Assembly (NCBI GenBank): GCA_016213845.1
Contig: JACQZN010000071.1
Span: 1 to 64,000 of the forward strand
DNA length: 64,000 nucleotides
Reading direction: 5' to 3'
DNA from: Candidatus Wallbacteria bacterium
Lineage (GTDB): Bacteria; Muiribacteriota; UBA6191; JACPRK01
In this document: positions 45,066 to 54,685 of the stretch, piece by piece
How positions within the stretch are numbered: position 1 is the first letter of the stretch
Layout of the letters: each line of letters opens with the position of its first letter
Notes under the pieces: generated by a model
What the model was told of the DNA's origin: nothing
What the model saw: only the letters and a program-made list of their open reading frames with translations
Databases searched by the model: none
Made by a program: the position numbers and the translations under genes

Positions 45066-46249
45066 GTGCTCGCGCTCCAGACCATCGCTTCGCTGCTGGG
45101 CGGACGTACGCCGCCCCCCGGAGTCGACGCCTCGCGGTGCGTTCGAAACCGGACAGTCGTGACCGGCTGCGAGGCCTGTCGGGCGGCCTGCCCGCGAGTT
45201 GCGATTCGCCTGACGCCGGTGCCGGAGCTGACGGAGGACTGCGACGGGTGCGGACTCTGCGTGGCCGCCTGCTACGAGGGCGCCATCAAGGGAGTCGCGC
45301 GGCGAGCCCCCGAGCCGCCGATCGACTCGGGCATTGCTCGATTTCGCTGCCCGGCGGGGTCGGCCGGCGGCCCGGCTGCGAGCGTCGGCTGTCTGGGCGC
45401 GCTGACGCTGGCCGAACTCGCCGCCCCCTTCGCGCGTGGCGCCGAGTGGCTTGAGCTGGACACAGGGCCATGCGACTCCTGCGGCCGGGGCCGCTGGCTC
45501 GATCTGCTAGAACAGAGGCTGCACATCGTTGGCCAGCTGGCCGGAAAGCCCGGGCGACCCGGGGCCGAGCAGCAGCCCCTGGATGCGCTCGCCGAGAAAT
45601 CCGTGGCGTCTACCTGTACCGGGTTTTCGAAAAACCCGGTACAGGTAGACGCCACGGATTTCTCGGCCGTGAGCTTCTCCCGCCGCGGGCTGTTCGAGCT
45701 GTTCACGCACCGGGGGCGGCAGTGGGTGGCGGCAGCGGTGGAGGGCGCTGGGGCGGAGGACGGGCGCGGCGTGGGGCGCGACTCAGGCGAAGACTGGAAG
45801 CCGCTGTCGGACGAGCGGGCGCGGTTGGTGGATGCGCTTGGGCGGTTGCCCGCGCCGGTAGTCAAGCCCCGGAGTGCGCGGCCGTTCGGATGGGTCCGGG
45901 TCCGCGGGGGGTGCGACGGATGCGGGGCATGCGAGACGCTGTGTCCGACGGGCGCCCTGCGCGCCCGCGCGGGGCAGGGAGTGTGGTCGCTTCAATTCCG
46001 GCCCGCGGCGTGCACGGGTTGCGGGCTCTGCGTGCGCTCGTGCCCCGAGCAGGCGCTCGAGCTCGAATCGCCCCCATCTCTGAGCGAGGCGCTCCAAAGA
46101 GACTCTAACGAGTTGTTCAGTCTGGCGATGTCGGTTTGCCGTGGCTGCGGCCGGGAGGTCTGCTCGGTGGAACCGGCCACTGGCCGGTGCGGCGCCTGCC
46201 GATGGCGACGTCCTTGCGGCGCCTCGCCGCGGGCCGGAGGCTTGCCCAG

Positions 46250-46253
<4 letters not shown>
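45066..46253 (+). CDS. Polyferredoxin-like 4Fe-4S protein carrying an in-frame palindromic insert
   Basis: The 395-residue protein has two N-terminal Cys groups (CEACRAACP and CDGCGLCVAAC, about 35-70), a CDSCG motif (136-140) and two C-terminal 4Fe-4S groups (CDGCGACETLCP and CTGCGLCVRSCP). A final C-x2-C cluster, CRGCGREVC...CGAC, looks zinc-finger-like. It has no signal peptide, so it is likely cytoplasmic, perhaps linking the respiratory enzyme to other carriers. Residues about 176-201 are coded by a 77-bp perfect palindrome yet the frame stays open. The start is GTG at 45066, 8 bases after the chaperone gene, and the 3' end overlaps the convergent ACR3 gene by 4 bases. Confidence 0.75.
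45591..45667. repeat. 77-bp perfect palindrome inserted in frame in a coding gene (RPE-like)
   Basis: Arms of 37 bp (45591-45627 and 45631-45667) are exact inverted copies around a 3-base centre (CGA). The inner half, CGTGGCGTCTACCTGTACCG, is shared with the 35937-36006 copy; the outer 8-9 bases differ between copies. The element keeps the polyferredoxin frame open and adds about 26 residues between the N- and C-terminal iron-sulfur parts. The added residues include TCTGF and NPVQVDATDF. In-frame protein-coding palindromes are known as Rickettsia palindromic elements; a similar element here would be a separate family. Confidence 0.88.
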
Positions 46254-47377
<1,124 letters not shown>

Positions 47378-47417
47378 CTCAGTTCATCCCATTTGTTGAG
47401 AGTGATGTCGGGAATAA

Positions 47418-47433
47418 ATCGTACATTGACGAA
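47418..47433. promoter_or_regulatory. Candidate ArsR operator upstream of acr3
   Basis: ATCGT-ACATTG-ACGAA matches the arrangement ATCGT-N6-ACGAT found at the arsR start, with one mismatch in the last base. It lies in the 69-base spacer between the arsR stop (47447) and acr3 start (47377), placed to control acr3 separately. Confidence 0.5.
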
Positions 47434-47446
47434 GGGCTGCGGCGAA

Positions 47447-47803
47447 TCAGAGCCCTCCTATCAGGGCTCTCAACCTCCGGAGCCCCCTAGGTCGAAGGCA
47501 GTAGCGCACCCTCGGACCCGAAATGGTGCCCTGGACCAGTCCCGCCTTCTTGAGCACCTTCAGGTGCTGAGATATCGTCGATTGTGCGAGTGGGATCTCA
47601 TCGACGATATCCCCGCAAATGCAGGTATTCCGCCGGGCGAGCAGCCGCAGGATCTTCACTCGGGCCGGATGCCCGACTGCCTTGGCCAGCAGCGCAAGCT
47701 CCTCGTCAACGCCCGCTCCCTCCGCCGGCCGCAGGTCCGGCTCATCGTCCGCAGGGCCGCAGACGGATACAGGTGTCGGCAAGAATCGCAACGGACTGGT
47801 CAT
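47447..47803 (-). CDS. arsR: ArsR-family arsenite-responsive repressor
   Basis: This 118-residue winged-helix protein has the ArsR/SmtB fold and the metal-binding motif TCICGDIVDEIPLAQSTISQ (Cys61 and Cys63, with Cys102 near the C-terminal wing). It ends in a basic tail (RGLRRLRALIGGL). With Cys-x-Cys and the recognition helix STISQHLKVL, it fits the arsenite-sensing group. Arsenite binding would release it from DNA. The start codon itself overlaps a candidate operator (47802-47817), suggesting autoregulation. The N-terminal 25 residues are poorly conserved in type, so a slightly later start is possible. Confidence 0.9.
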   Translation of the reverse strand: MTSPLRFLPTPVSVCGPADDEPDLRPAEGAGVDEELALLAKAVGHPARVKILRLLARRNTCICGDIVDEIPLAQSTISQHLKVLKKAGLVQGTISGPRVRYCLRPRGLRRLRALIGGL

Positions 47804-47817
47804 CGTAATTTAACGAT
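47802..47817. promoter_or_regulatory. Candidate ArsR operator at the arsR start
   Basis: ATCGT-AATTTA-ACGAT is a perfect 5-bp inverted repeat with 6-base spacing, within AT-rich sequence in an otherwise GC-rich region. It overlaps the arsR ATG (47803) and repeats upstream of acr3. This is typical of ArsR/SmtB operator geometry. Confidence 0.6.
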
Positions 47818-47929
47818 ACCATGTCGGGACGGCCGAGTCAACTCGTTCCCTCACTTCGGGTGCACGCGCATCAGGTGGGGGGGCATCACACCGGAACCGT
47901 CTGTCCGAGCTTGTCGCGCGGCGGGCACC

Positions 47930-48032
47930 CGAGAACCCACTCTGAGCCTCGAGCGTGGTTCGACAAGCTCACCACGAACGGGAGAGTGACAACGGGAGAG
48001 TGACCGCCGGAGAGTGACTCATGAACCGCGCG
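47930..48032. repeat. Dispersed repeat, second copy
   Basis: The segment from GAGAACCCACTCTGAGCC through GTTCGACAAGCTCACCACGAACGG to TCATGAACCGCGCG resembles 30289-30360. It adds a local GGGAGAGTGAC/GGAGAGTGAC triplication (47990-48018). It lies in the 377-base spacer between arsR and the RmlD-like gene, which has no gene of its own. Confidence 0.65.
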
Positions 48033-48126
48033 CCCCCCAATCACCTGCCCACAGCTCGATCCCCGGGACTCAGAGTACAGGGAAATGGGGGTCCCACACG
48101 CTCTCGCCCCTGGCCGCGAGAAGCTC

Positions 48127-48168
48127 GCCGAAAAACGGGGTACAGGTAGACGCCTCGGGTTTTCGCCT
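48127..48168. repeat. Degenerate half-copy of the RPE-like palindrome
   Basis: The segment GCCGAAAAACGGGG followed by TACAGGTAGACGCCTCGGG matches one arm of the 45591-45667 and 35937-36006 palindromes with a few changes, without the other arm. It ends 13 bases before the GTG start of the RmlD-like gene and may be a decayed element. Confidence 0.6.
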
Positions 48169-48180
48169 ATACTGCCTTAC

Positions 48181-49101
48181 GTGAGTGGGACTGACGATTG
48201 GCGGCGCGGGCGGCCACTGCTGGTGCTCGGCGGCAGCGGGCAGGTCGGAGGATGCGTGCTCGCCGAGGCGCGCCGCCGCTACGGCCAGGGGGCGGCCGTG
48301 GGAACCTGCCTGGCCCACCCGGCTCCCGGCCTGGTGCAGGCCGACCTGCAAAACCCCGAAGAGCTCGCGCTCCTCGTCGCCCACATCGAACCCGCCGCAG
48401 TCATCATCGCCGCGGCCTTTGCCTGGGTCGACGGCTGCGAGATGGACGCCGAACGCACTCGCCGCACCAATGTCGACGGCCCCCGCGCCGTCGCCACGGC
48501 CTGCGAAAAGCTCGGCGCCGTCCCCGTCCTGCTGGGCACCGACTACGTCTTCGACGGCGAGGCCGGCCCCTACTCCGAGGACGACCCCGTTCGCCCCATC
48601 AGCGCCTACGGCCGCTCCAAGCTCGACGCCGAGCGCGCCGTCGCAGGCCGCTGCCCGGCGGCGCTGCTGGTTCGCACCAATGTCGTCTACTCCTGGCTCC
48701 CCGCCGGCAACAACTTCCTCATGCAGGTGGTCACCAAGCTCGGCAAGGGCGAGCCGATGCGCGTCCCGGCCGACCAGTCGAACAACCCCACCTACGCGCC
48801 CGACCTGGCTGCCGCTCTCTGCGAGCTGCTCGAGGCGCGCGCCGCGGGTGTCTGGCACTTCGGCGGCGGCGACTTCCTGGGCCGTCACGATTTCGGCGTC
48901 GCCATCGCTCAGGCGTTCGACCTCGACGCCTCCCTGCTCCAGCCCGTGACGACCCAGGAGCTCAAGCAGCCGGCGGCGCGTCCTCTGAAGTCCGGGTTGC
49001 GCACGGCCAGGTTCGAAGCGCTGGCAGGTCGCAAGCCGCTCACCTCACGGGAGGGAATCGCCCGCGCGCTGGCTCTATCCAGGGGTGACGCCGGCGCCTG
49101 A
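48181..49101 (+). CDS. RmlD-like NAD(P)-dependent sugar reductase
   Basis: This 306-residue SDR protein has the nucleotide loop LVLGGSGQVGG near the N-terminus, LGTDYVFDGEAGPY, the catalytic YGRSK (Y-x3-K) and PADQSNNPTYAPDLA. These resemble dTDP-4-dehydrorhamnose reductase (RmlD/RfbD). The start at GTG 48181 is chosen because upstream in-frame sequence is the half-palindrome repeat. The stop overlaps the O-antigen ligase start by 17 bases, so the two are co-expressed. It probably makes a deoxysugar for a surface glycan, though no other rml genes are here. Confidence 0.8.
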   Translation: MSGTDDWRRGRPLLVLGGSGQVGGCVLAEARRRYGQGAAVGTCLAHPAPGLVQADLQNPEELALLVAHIEPAAVIIAAAFAWVDGCEMDAERTRRTNVDGPRAVATACEKLGAVPVLLGTDYVFDGEAGPYSEDDPVRPISAYGRSKLDAERAVAGRCPAALLVRTNVVYSWLPAGNNFLMQVVTKLGKGEPMRVPADQSNNPTYAPDLAAALCELLEARAAGVWHFGGGDFLGRHDFGVAIAQAFDLDASLLQPVTTQELKQPAARPLKSGLRTARFEALAGRKPLTSREGIARALALSRGDAGA

Positions 49102-50896
49102 GGCGCCCGTGAGCCCGGCCCGCGCGATGCCTTCCGTGCCGCTGGCCGCCTGGGCCCTGTTCGCGTTGCTCGCGGCGAGCGGGTTGGCGACCTCGGAGGC
49201 AGCCTACGATCCGAACGCGCCCAAGCTAGTCTGGGCCTTCGCCTTGCTCGGGAGCGCCCTCGCCGCGCACGCGCTTGCGCTCGGCCTGGGCCGCGCCGGT
49301 ATTCCAAGGGCCCGCCACTCCGACGGCTGGGTCCTCGCCGCCTTTGCGGCTGCCACACTCTGCGCCCTGGTGAGCGACTACCCGTGGTTCGCAGCGCCGG
49401 CGCTCAGGGACGCGGCCCTGGCGGTTCTGGCGTACGGGAGCGCGCGCTTCGCCTTCGCCGGCGGCCGCGTGGCCCCGTTGCTGGACCGGACGCTCGCCGG
49501 GCTGACCGGCGTTGCCTGTCTCTATGGACTCGCCCGACTCCTCGACCCCGCAGCTCCCTGGTTGGTGGCGCCCGGGGGCTGGCACGTGCGACGGCTCACG
49601 TCCACGCTGGGCAACCAGGATACCTTCGCCGCCTGGCTCCTGATCGCACTGCCGTTCATCATGCGAGGGCACACGCACAGTCGCCGGTGGAGGCCCGCCT
49701 GGGCGGTCGCCGGTCTGCTGGCCGTGGTCTGCCTGGCGCTCACGGTCTCTCGCGCAGCCTGGATTGCGTTCGCCGTGCAGGCGGCCGCCTGGCGCCTCGG
49801 CGGCCGCGCGCGACGCCGGTTGCCACTGCGGCTCTTCGCCGCGGCGGCGCTGGCCGCGGTTGCCGTGCTTGCCGTGCTGCCCGGGCTGACGGCGAAACTC
49901 GGAAGCGCCTCCACCTTCCGGCAGCGCCTGGTGATCTGGGACGCCTCGGCCCGGATGGCGCTGGCGCGGCCGTTCACAGGTCATGGCCCGGGCGCGTTCG
50001 GAGCCGCCTTCCCCGAGTTCCGCTCGCCGGACTACCGGGCCAGCGGGCTTTCCGACGTGAACGAGTTCGCGCACGATCTGCCGCTTCACGTGGCGGCGAC
50101 GGGCGGGATCGCGGGGCTCCTGGCGCTGGCACTGGGGCTCGTCGTTCTGGTTCGGGAGGCCGGCGTCGGAGGTTCTTCCGGGCGTTCCACAGAGCCGGAA
50201 GCCGCGCCGCACTCGCTTGCAATCCTGGGCGTGCTCGTCCAGAACCTGTTCTCCGTGACGCTGTGCGTCACGCCAATCGTCGCCACGCTCGCCGTGGTCT
50301 GGGGGGCCGCAGAGGATGACGCGCCACCGGCCACGCCGGCGCGTTCCCCGGTGGCCTGCGCGGCCCTGCTGATGCTGGCAATGGCCGCGGCCTGGGGCGC
50401 TACTTCCGCCGGCCGAGACTTCGCAGCCCTCTGCCACTTGCGCAGCGCGCGGCTGGCCATCGATGAGGGCCTGTCGAGCGGGGGATTCGGCTGGGAACCC
50501 GGCGCGATCCGGGAGCTCGAAGGTGCCCTGGCCGCTCGGCCAGGGTGCGTGCCGGCCCGGTACCGGCTCGCCGGAGTGCGGGCGCTGTCGGGCGACCTTC
50601 CCCGGGCGCTGGCCTCTTACATCATGGTAGAGGCGCTCTCTCCGGGGTTTGCCGAGCTGCCCCGAAACCGCGCCGAGGTGAGCTTCGCAGCCGGCGCGCT
50701 GGATGCGGCCCGAAAGCAGGCGCGGCGGTGGCACGACATGAATCGCCGTGACCCGGCCGGTCCTGTCCTCATGGCGAAGGTCGAGCTGGCCGCCGGCAAT
50801 CACGCCGCTGCGCGCGAGAACGCTTTGCTGGCGAAGGATCTCGGCGCTCCTGGGCCCGCCGTGGAGGCGCTCCTGGAGGCGCTGAGAGTGCCCTGA
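49085..50896 (+). CDS. O-antigen ligase/polymerase family protein with C-terminal TPR-like region
   Basis: This 603-residue protein has about ten transmembrane helices (residues about 15-420) and the Wzy_C/O-antigen-ligase features TLGNQDTFAAWLLIALPF, LTVSRAAWIAFAVQA, RLVIWDASARMALARPFTGHGPGAF and NEFAHDLPLHVAATGG. The His in EFAHD is a conserved site in WaaL-type ligases. The C-terminal about 170 residues are helical, TPR-like and periplasmic or cytoplasmic. It starts with GTG at 49085 and overlaps the RmlD-like gene. It would polymerise or ligate a lipid-linked glycan at the periplasmic face. Confidence 0.8.
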   Translation: MTPAPEAPVSPARAMPSVPLAAWALFALLAASGLATSEAAYDPNAPKLVWAFALLGSALAAHALALGLGRAGIPRARHSDGWVLAAFAAATLCALVSDYPWFAAPALRDAALAVLAYGSARFAFAGGRVAPLLDRTLAGLTGVACLYGLARLLDPAAPWLVAPGGWHVRRLTSTLGNQDTFAAWLLIALPFIMRGHTHSRRWRPAWAVAGLLAVVCLALTVSRAAWIAFAVQAAAWRLGGRARRRLPLRLFAAAALAAVAVLAVLPGLTAKLGSASTFRQRLVIWDASARMALARPFTGHGPGAFGAAFPEFRSPDYRASGLSDVNEFAHDLPLHVAATGGIAGLLALALGLVVLVREAGVGGSSGRSTEPEAAPHSLAILGVLVQNLFSVTLCVTPIVATLAVVWGAAEDDAPPATPARSPVACAALLMLAMAAAWGATSAGRDFAALCHLRSARLAIDEGLSSGGFGWEPGAIRELEGALAARPGCVPARYRLAGVRALSGDLPRALASYIMVEALSPGFAELPRNRAEVSFAAGALDAARKQARRWHDMNRRDPAGPVLMAKVELAAGNHAAARENALLAKDLGAPGPAVEALLEALRVP

Positions 50897-50992
50897 ATCC
50901 TCGCCTCGCCCTCGAGAGCTGTCGATATCTCGCTGTAGTGGCGGGGGCGACACTCCGCCACGGAGCGGGTCCACCCCAGGGAGGCCCTCGCA

Positions 50993-52060
50993 ATGTCCGT
51001 TCGCAGAAGTCTTCACGCATTCGTCCCGGCAGCCTTCATCTCGCTGAACCTGGCGCTCGGAGCCAGCGAGATCGGCCTCACGACTCCGCCATCGCCGCAG
51101 CCCGTCCCCAGATCGAAGGACGAGATCAACCTCAAGAGCGTCCACGATCAGGCGGTGGACATGCACTTCAGCGCCACCATGCTTGGCGAGATCGGCAAGA
51201 TGTTCCCGGCCGAGCTGCCGGGCGTGCGCATTCGCGAGGACAAGCCGGTCGGCGAGGAGGTCGTGGTCGAGAAGCCGGCCGAGCGGAAGGTCCGCATCAT
51301 CAAGTCCCGCCAGGTCGCCACCGCCGTCACCGACGACGAGGGCCCGAGCGGCGGGCGGCGCCTGCGGCCGCGGTCGGTCGCCGCTGCCACGGGCGGGGCC
51401 GGCGAGACGGCTGCTCCGTCTTCGGGGGTCGCGCTCTTCGTCGAGGAGAACCGCGAGCTCGAGGACAAGCTCTCGCAGGAGATCACCGCCAAGCTCAAGC
51501 CGCGCGGCTACGACGTGCAGGCGCTGACGGCCCGGATGGAGAGTCTCACCGCCGTCAAGGTGATCGTGCTGGCGACGGTCGGCAGCCTGAGCGAGGCCAA
51601 CGCCCGCCAGAAGCTGTCCGAGGTCAAGAGCGTCATCGAGTCCGACGTGCTCAAGAGCTACCCGAACATGCGGTTGACCAAGGCCAGCAGCTTCGGACTC
51701 GCGGCCGCCACCGGCGCCGATGTAACCGAAGCCAGCGCGATGGCCTACGAGCTCGACCGTGAGGACTTCAAGCCGACGGTGCGCCAGAAGTCAGTCGCCA
51801 TCCCCGTTGCCAAGCCCGAAAGCGAGCCTGTCAAGGCTGCGGAAGGGTCGGCCGTCAGGAAGCGCAAGCCGCGAAAGCCCTCGGTCGAGGCCCCGGAGCG
51901 CGCACCGGCCGCCGTGACGCTGTCGGACAAGGAAAAGACCGAGAAGGCCCGTGAGCCTGCCGCGGCCGCACCCGCAGCCAAGCCCCCGGTGAAGGACGAG
52001 GTCAAGGAGAAGGCTCGCCAGGAGACCATCACTCCCTCGGAAGCCGACTTCCAGGACTGA
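50993..52060 (+). CDS. Exported hypothetical protein with Lys/Pro/Ala-rich tail
   Basis: This 355-residue protein has a signal peptide (about 1-24, SLNLALGAS) and then a mixed domain (about 40-230) with LFVEENRELEDKLSQEITAK and MESLTAVKVIVLATVGSL. The last 110 residues are low-complexity and Lys/Glu/Pro/Ala-rich with many PxKP repeats. The start has AGGGAGG 8 bases upstream. No family is recognised. Charged repeat tails of this kind are often surface or periplasmic linkers. It lies alone downstream of the O-antigen ligase. Confidence 0.6.
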   Translation: MSVRRSLHAFVPAAFISLNLALGASEIGLTTPPSPQPVPRSKDEINLKSVHDQAVDMHFSATMLGEIGKMFPAELPGVRIREDKPVGEEVVVEKPAERKVRIIKSRQVATAVTDDEGPSGGRRLRPRSVAAATGGAGETAAPSSGVALFVEENRELEDKLSQEITAKLKPRGYDVQALTARMESLTAVKVIVLATVGSLSEANARQKLSEVKSVIESDVLKSYPNMRLTKASSFGLAAATGADVTEASAMAYELDREDFKPTVRQKSVAIPVAKPESEPVKAAEGSAVRKRKPRKPSVEAPERAPAAVTLSDKEKTEKAREPAAAAPAAKPPVKDEVKEKARQETITPSEADFQD

Positions 52061-52132
52061 AGCCCGATCCAGAGCTCAGCACCCGGTGGGAACGGTCGCC
52101 GCGAGGCGTCCGGCCCCGCCGGGTGTTGAGTC

Positions 52133-52378
52133 TAGTAGCGAGTAGCGAGTAGCGAGTAGTGAGTCGCGAGTAGTAAGGGCGCCCATGATTGGGAGGCTGG
52201 AGACGCTTCGCCTGCCGCTGAGGTGCCCGAGAGAAACTGCCAGGATGTGAGCTGGCTCCCGAGTAACCGCCTCTCGACCGGTCCGTGGAGAGTGGTCGCC
52301 GGGGGATGCGGCAACAGAGGATCGAGTGCCCTCCGCTCGCTACTCACTACTCGCTACTCGCTACTCGCTACTCGTAGG
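52133..52378. repeat. Element bounded by inverted TAGCGAG heptamer arrays
   Basis: Six heptamers (TAGCGAG three times, then TAGTGAG, TCGCGAG, TAGTAAG) occupy 52136-52177. On the right, CTCGCTA/CTCACTA heptamers (the reverse complement) occupy 52336-52376. Between them is about 158 bp of non-coding sequence. The paired arrays can fold as one long stem. The right array ends 8 bases before the GTG of the Na+/H+ antiporter, so it forms its 5' leader. Heptameric tandem arrays of this type are known in cyanobacteria; here they flank a MITE-like unit. Confidence 0.75.
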
Positions 52379-52386
52379 ATGGGAGC

Positions 52387-53925
52387 GTGCACCAGACCGT
52401 CGACAGTCTGCTGATCTTGCTCGCGCTGGCGGCGGTCGTGGCCATCGGCGTGAGGCGGATCAAGATCCCGTACGGGACGGCGCTGCTGGTCTGCGGGCTG
52501 GTAGCGGGGCAGCTGGACTTGGTGAGCGGGATCGGGCTCGACCCTTCGGTAGTTTTTTATGTTTTCCTGCCGACGCTGCTCTTCCAGGCGGCGGTGACGA
52601 CGGACGTGGCGCCGCTGGCTCGGATGGGGTGGACGGTCGGTTTTCTGCTGGTTGTGGGGATTCCGACGACGGTGTTTGCGTCGGGGACGCTGGCGCACTA
52701 TCTGCTGGGGCTTCCGTGGGCGACGGCGCTGCTCTTCGCGGCGCTGACGGCGCCATCGGACATCGCGGCGGTGATCTCGATCCTCAGGGAGATGCGGGTG
52801 CCGCCGCGGCTGGCTGCGCTGATGGAGGGCGAGAGTCTCTTCATCGACGGCATCGCGCTCTTGCTCTACTCGACCTTGCTGGGCGTGGTGCTGCAGCCGG
52901 CGCGGACGACCGATCCGGTGGAGCTGGTGGCGCGGTTCGTGTGGCTCGCGCTGGGCGGGGCGATGCTGGGCGGGGCGGCGGGCTACGTCGTTTCGCGGGT
53001 GATGCGGGAGATCAAGGATCACCTGGTGGAGGTGCTGCTCACGTCGATCCTGGCGTACGGCGCCTACGTGGCGGCCGAGCAGCTGGAGGTCTCGAGCAGC
53101 ATCGCGGTCGTCACGGCGGGGCTGGTCGTGGGCAACTACGGGCTGAAGCACACGATCTCTCCAACGACGCAATTGACTCTGATGGGGTTCTGGGATTACA
53201 GCGCGTTCGTCGTCAACTCGCTGCTCTTCCTGATGTGCGGGCTGCGCGTGCCGCTGCCGAGCCTTCGGCACTTCGAGGCGCCGATCCTGCTGGCCTACCT
53301 GGCGCTCCACGCGGGCCGGACGCTGTGCGTCTTGCTCTGCTACGCGGTCACGCACCGCTCGCGGGACGGGCGGCTGCCACGGAGCTGGCTGCCGGTGATG
53401 GTCTGGGGGAACTTCTACGGGTCGCTGTCGGTGGCGCTGGCGCTGGCGTTGCCTGCGGCGGTCCCCGAGCGTGGCACGCTGGTGGCGGTGACCTTCGGCG
53501 TGGTGCTGCTGTCGCTGGTCTTGCAGGGTGTCTCGCTCAGGTGGCTGATCGCGTGGCTGAAGCTGGCGCAGCTGCCCGGCTTCAAGGTCGAGTTCGACAC
53601 GTATTACGGCCGGATGCTGGCGGCGCGCGGGGCGCAGGACGAGCTCAAGCGGCTCCACGGTCAGGGGCTGATCTCCCGCGAGGTCTACACGCACCTGCGG
53701 TCGCGCTACCAGGTGAAGGCCTCGCGCACCGAGCGGCAGCTCAAGCTGCTCTACGAGAAGAACCGTGAGCTCGAGGACCGGGAGTACCAGGCCGTGGCCG
53801 CGCAGATGCTGAGGCTGGAGCGGTCGCTGGTGACCAACGCGATGCGCGACCGGCTGCTGTCGGAGGAGGCGGGCGCGGCGCTCTTGACGGAGATCGACGA
53901 GGCGCTGGCGCGCTCGGAGGAGTGA
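52387..53925 (+). CDS. Na+/H+ (CPA1-type) antiporter
   Basis: This 512-residue protein has about 12 hydrophobic helices and CPA1/NhaP features: the N-terminal VRRIKIPYGTALLVCGLVAG, LPTLLFQAAVTTD, the ion-site LTAPSDIAAVISIL (TP.D..AV) and EGESLFIDGIALLLYS. The cytosolic C-terminus (about 405-512) is charged and predicted helical. It exchanges Na+ or K+ for H+. The start is GTG at 52387, with GATGGGAG upstream adjoining the heptamer repeat. It is followed 4 bases later by a TrkA-type RCK regulator, suggesting nucleotide- or ion-gated regulation. Confidence 0.88.
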   Translation: MHQTVDSLLILLALAAVVAIGVRRIKIPYGTALLVCGLVAGQLDLVSGIGLDPSVVFYVFLPTLLFQAAVTTDVAPLARMGWTVGFLLVVGIPTTVFASGTLAHYLLGLPWATALLFAALTAPSDIAAVISILREMRVPPRLAALMEGESLFIDGIALLLYSTLLGVVLQPARTTDPVELVARFVWLALGGAMLGGAAGYVVSRVMREIKDHLVEVLLTSILAYGAYVAAEQLEVSSSIAVVTAGLVVGNYGLKHTISPTTQLTLMGFWDYSAFVVNSLLFLMCGLRVPLPSLRHFEAPILLAYLALHAGRTLCVLLCYAVTHRSRDGRLPRSWLPVMVWGNFYGSLSVALALALPAAVPERGTLVAVTFGVVLLSLVLQGVSLRWLIAWLKLAQLPGFKVEFDTYYGRMLAARGAQDELKRLHGQGLISREVYTHLRSRYQVKASRTERQLKLLYEKNRELEDREYQAVAAQMLRLERSLVTNAMRDRLLSEEAGAALLTEIDEALARSEE

Positions 53926-53929
53926 ACGG

Positions 53930-54610
53930 ATGTACATCGTCATCGGCGGCGGAGGGATGATGGGCTCGCAGCTGGCGGGCCGGCTCGTGGACCAGCACTC
54001 CGTCGTGGTGGTCGACCAGGACGCACGCATCTGCGAGCAGATCGCGCAGCGCATCGGTGCGGTCACCGTCGAGGGCAGCGCCACCAGCTTCGAGAGCTTG
54101 CGCGAAGCCGGCATCCACAAGGCCGACGTCGCCGTCGGGATGATGCGAAACGACGCCGACAACCTGGCCTTCGCGCTCCTGGCGCGCCACCACGGCGTGC
54201 CGCGCATCGCCGTCCGGATGCGCGACGACCAGTTCGAGGAGCCTTACCGGCTCGCCGGCGCCACGCTCATCGTCGACACGGTCGACATGGTGCTCTCCCA
54301 GATCGCCATGCAGATCCAGATGCCGGGCATCCGCGACGCGATCCCGATCGGCAAGCACGGCGAGATGTCGGTCTTTCGCGTCAGCATCCCGGAGAACGCC
54401 GCGGTCGGCGGGATGACGCTGGCCGCCCTCGACCGCTCCAGGGGCTTCCCGAAGTCGTGCACCGTGATCGCCGTCATCGACCCCGCCGATCAGGTGACCC
54501 CCGCACGCGGCGACACCGTGCTGCACGCCGGCGGCGAGATCCTCTTCGTGGTCCGAAACGAGAGCCTGGCCGACGTCATCGCGCTCGTGACCGCCCCGGC
54601 AAACCGGTGA
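53930..54610 (+). CDS. TrkA-like K+ transport regulator (RCK_N plus RCK_C)
   Basis: This 226-residue protein begins MYIVIGGGGMMGSQLAG, the GxGxxG-type Rossmann loop of RCK/KTN domains. It has VVVDQD ending strand 2, RNDADNLAFALLA and a C-terminal RCK_C region (VFRVSIPENAAVGGMTLAAL ... GDTVLHAGGEILFVV). It binds NAD(H) or nucleotide and gates a cation transporter. Position directly after a CPA1 antiporter indicates that partner rather than TrkH, which is absent here. Confidence 0.9.
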   Translation: MYIVIGGGGMMGSQLAGRLVDQHSVVVVDQDARICEQIAQRIGAVTVEGSATSFESLREAGIHKADVAVGMMRNDADNLAFALLARHHGVPRIAVRMRDDQFEEPYRLAGATLIVDTVDMVLSQIAMQIQMPGIRDAIPIGKHGEMSVFRVSIPENAAVGGMTLAALDRSRGFPKSCTVIAVIDPADQVTPARGDTVLHAGGEILFVVRNESLADVIALVTAPANR

Positions 54611-54685
54611 TACGATGCTGCCTGCCGGGCCCGCCCCTTCCCCGGGGCTGCGCCGCCCGCCAGGCCGCCCACAGGAGACGAATCG

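Noticed and set aside
45272..45865. Minus-strand frame through the palindrome at 45.6 kb
   Set aside because: The palindrome is open in both directions by symmetry; only the plus strand has iron-sulfur motifs on both sides.
52136..52376. CRISPR array suggested by regular short repeats
   Set aside because: Units are contiguous heptamers without spacers, and there are no cas genes.
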